DNA from: a virus
Length of the DNA stretch: 23,362 bases
IMG/VR virus record: IMGVR_UViG_3300038441_000795
Coordinates: 1-23,362 of that record
Strand: one strand, 5' to 3'
This document shows positions 22,560-23,362 of this stretch, one piece after another (the first letter of the stretch is position 1; each line of letters starts with the position of its first letter). The notes below the pieces were generated by a model that did no database searches, was not told the origin of the DNA, and saw only the letters and a list, made by a program, of their open reading frames with translations. The position numbers and the translations under genes were made by a program.

Positions 22560-23362
22560 TTACTGTCGATGCCTGCCTTGATTGAGAGTGTGAGGAATGG
22601 CCTCAGCTTCCTCGCCAATTTCAATGTTATTGGAAACGTTCTTAACGTTGGCCAAGAATTCCACTGCCTTTTGTATATCATCGAACGGTATCTGACGGAT
22701 CACGTCATCCGTAAGGTTCCACCATTTACTATCTAACAGTGCTTGAATTGTTTTCTCATCAAAACGATAGCCAATCACGTTGGCGGGTACGCCTGCGACA
22801 ATCGCATATGGCGGTACGTCCTTCGTAATAACTGCTCTTGCGCCAAGAATAGCACCATCTCCGATGGTAACACCGTTCCTAATCCATACTCCGTCACCTA
22901 TCCAGACATCGTTCCCTATGGTTACCGGTTCAATGAACCAGAAGCCATCGTAGGTAGGCATTTCTTTTGTTTTGAAACCAAGTTCGTCAAAATAGAAGAA
23001 AGGAGACGATGATAGAAAGTCTTTCGGGTGCTTGCCATGCCCGATCACTACCCTCTGCCCAATAGAACAGAACGAACCAATCACTGTTCCTATGCTTTGG
23101 ATATGCGTATCTGGCGCAGCGTATGTGAATCGTCCTACATGCTGGATCGGTGGAGTCCAAGTCTGCATAGGGTGCTCAATTGCTTTATTCTTTCGGAAGC
23201 AATTGAGATAACGATCCCACAAAGGATGATTTTTTTGCTCGTCATCAAGAGTTGCCGCTATCTGAGGTCGAGCGGCATCCAACAGTAGCTGCTTGAGAAT
23301 ATCCCGGATCGCTTTGCTAGGATGTATATATGATCCTAATTTTCTCTTATATTTTCTGTACC
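22560..23362 (-). CDS. Hexapeptide-repeat O-acetyltransferase (CatB/XAT type), 5' partial
   Basis: The frame is open to the right edge with no stop, so the true start lies outside; TTG 23282 is the only usual start codon in view but has no ribosome site, and the frame above it reads plausibly (KLGSYIHPSKAIRDILKQLL). The body is a left-handed beta-helix of the xenobiotic acyltransferase family: IGTVIGSFCSIGQRVVIGHG, then the catalytic His segment GHGKHPKDF with SSPFFYF, then IGNDVWIGDGVWIRNGVTIG, GARAVITKDVPPYAIVAGVPA, and the C-terminal helix with WWNLTDD. Members transfer acetyl from acetyl-CoA to drugs or to sugars of O-antigen or capsule. Beside a tail-fibre esterase in a phage, surface-glycan acetylation (seroconversion) is the likeliest role. 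It has its own terminator and runs opposite to the late operon. Confidence 0.88.
   Translation of the reverse strand, partial: YRKYKRKLGSYIHPSKAIRDILKQLLLDAARPQIAATLDDEQKNHPLWDRYLNCFRKNKAIEHPMQTWTPPIQHVGRFTYAAPDTHIQSIGTVIGSFCSIGQRVVIGHGKHPKDFLSSSPFFYFDELGFKTKEMPTYDGFWFIEPVTIGNDVWIGDGVWIRNGVTIGDGAILGARAVITKDVPPYAIVAGVPANVIGYRFDEKTIQALLDSKWWNLTDDVIRQIPFDDIQKAVEFLANVKNVSNNIEIGEEAEAIPHTLNQGRHRQ

Noticed and set aside
1-23362. Diversity-generating retroelement, CRISPR array, insertion sequence, integrase, endolysin
   Set aside because: None seen: no reverse transcriptase, no regular repeats, no transposase or terminal repeats, no recombinase motif; the only muralytic domain is inside the 936-aa virion protein.

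Overview
The window looks like the late (virion) half of a short-tailed, podovirus-type phage or prophage of an alphaproteobacterium. Brucella/Ochrobactrum-like or other Hyphomicrobiales hosts fit best, judging from protein style only; no host gene, integrase or attachment site is visible. The structural genes follow a T7-like plan: portal, scaffold, capsid, tubular proteins A and B, gp14-like protein, two giant ejection proteins and a fibre with a T7-type N-terminus. No T7-type RNA polymerase is present, and the small terminase, Bbp19-like protein and capsid resemble those of temperate podoviruses.

Region 1 (1-1786) is the end of an early or regulatory block. It holds a partial small phage protein, a stand-alone DnaA domain IV protein, a small membrane protein and an unrecognised 208-aa protein in the place where many phages keep a late regulator. 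Region 2 (1787-2298) has no gene. It holds a terminator, many nested inverted repeats with tRNA-like T-arms, and a second terminator whose 5' arm is a copy of a segment upstream. It could be a structured RNA or an attenuator leading into the late operon. Region 3 (2299-3069) is a run of tiny overlapping genes ending in a 37-aa lipoprotein. Region 4 (3069-9525) covers DNA packaging and head: terminase small and large subunits, a T7 gp13/GNAT-like protein, a small MCF-type protein, portal, Bbp19-like protein, scaffold and capsid. Region 5 (9528-13219) has a head-fibre protein and two tiny proteins, with two attenuator-like terminators between genes, followed by tail tubular proteins A and B. Region 6 (13231-19681) encodes the internal/ejection proteins: a gp14-like protein that appears to start at ATT, a 936-aa protein with a lytic transglycosylase domain, and a 1035-aa protein. 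Region 7 (19682-23362) holds a holin-like two-helix protein, a convergent minus-strand two-helix protein with its own likely promoter, a tail fibre carrying an SGNH esterase, and a minus-strand hexapeptide O-acetyltransferase with its own terminator that runs off the right edge.

Many late genes overlap by 1-4 bases (ATGA, GTGA, TGATG), implying one translationally coupled transcript tuned by leaky terminators. The two minus-strand genes are probably morons expressed from a prophage. The fibre esterase next to an O-acetyltransferase suggests the phage both strips and adds acetyl groups on a surface glycan. No endolysin is recognised; the visible muralytic domain is the one in the 936-aa virion protein.
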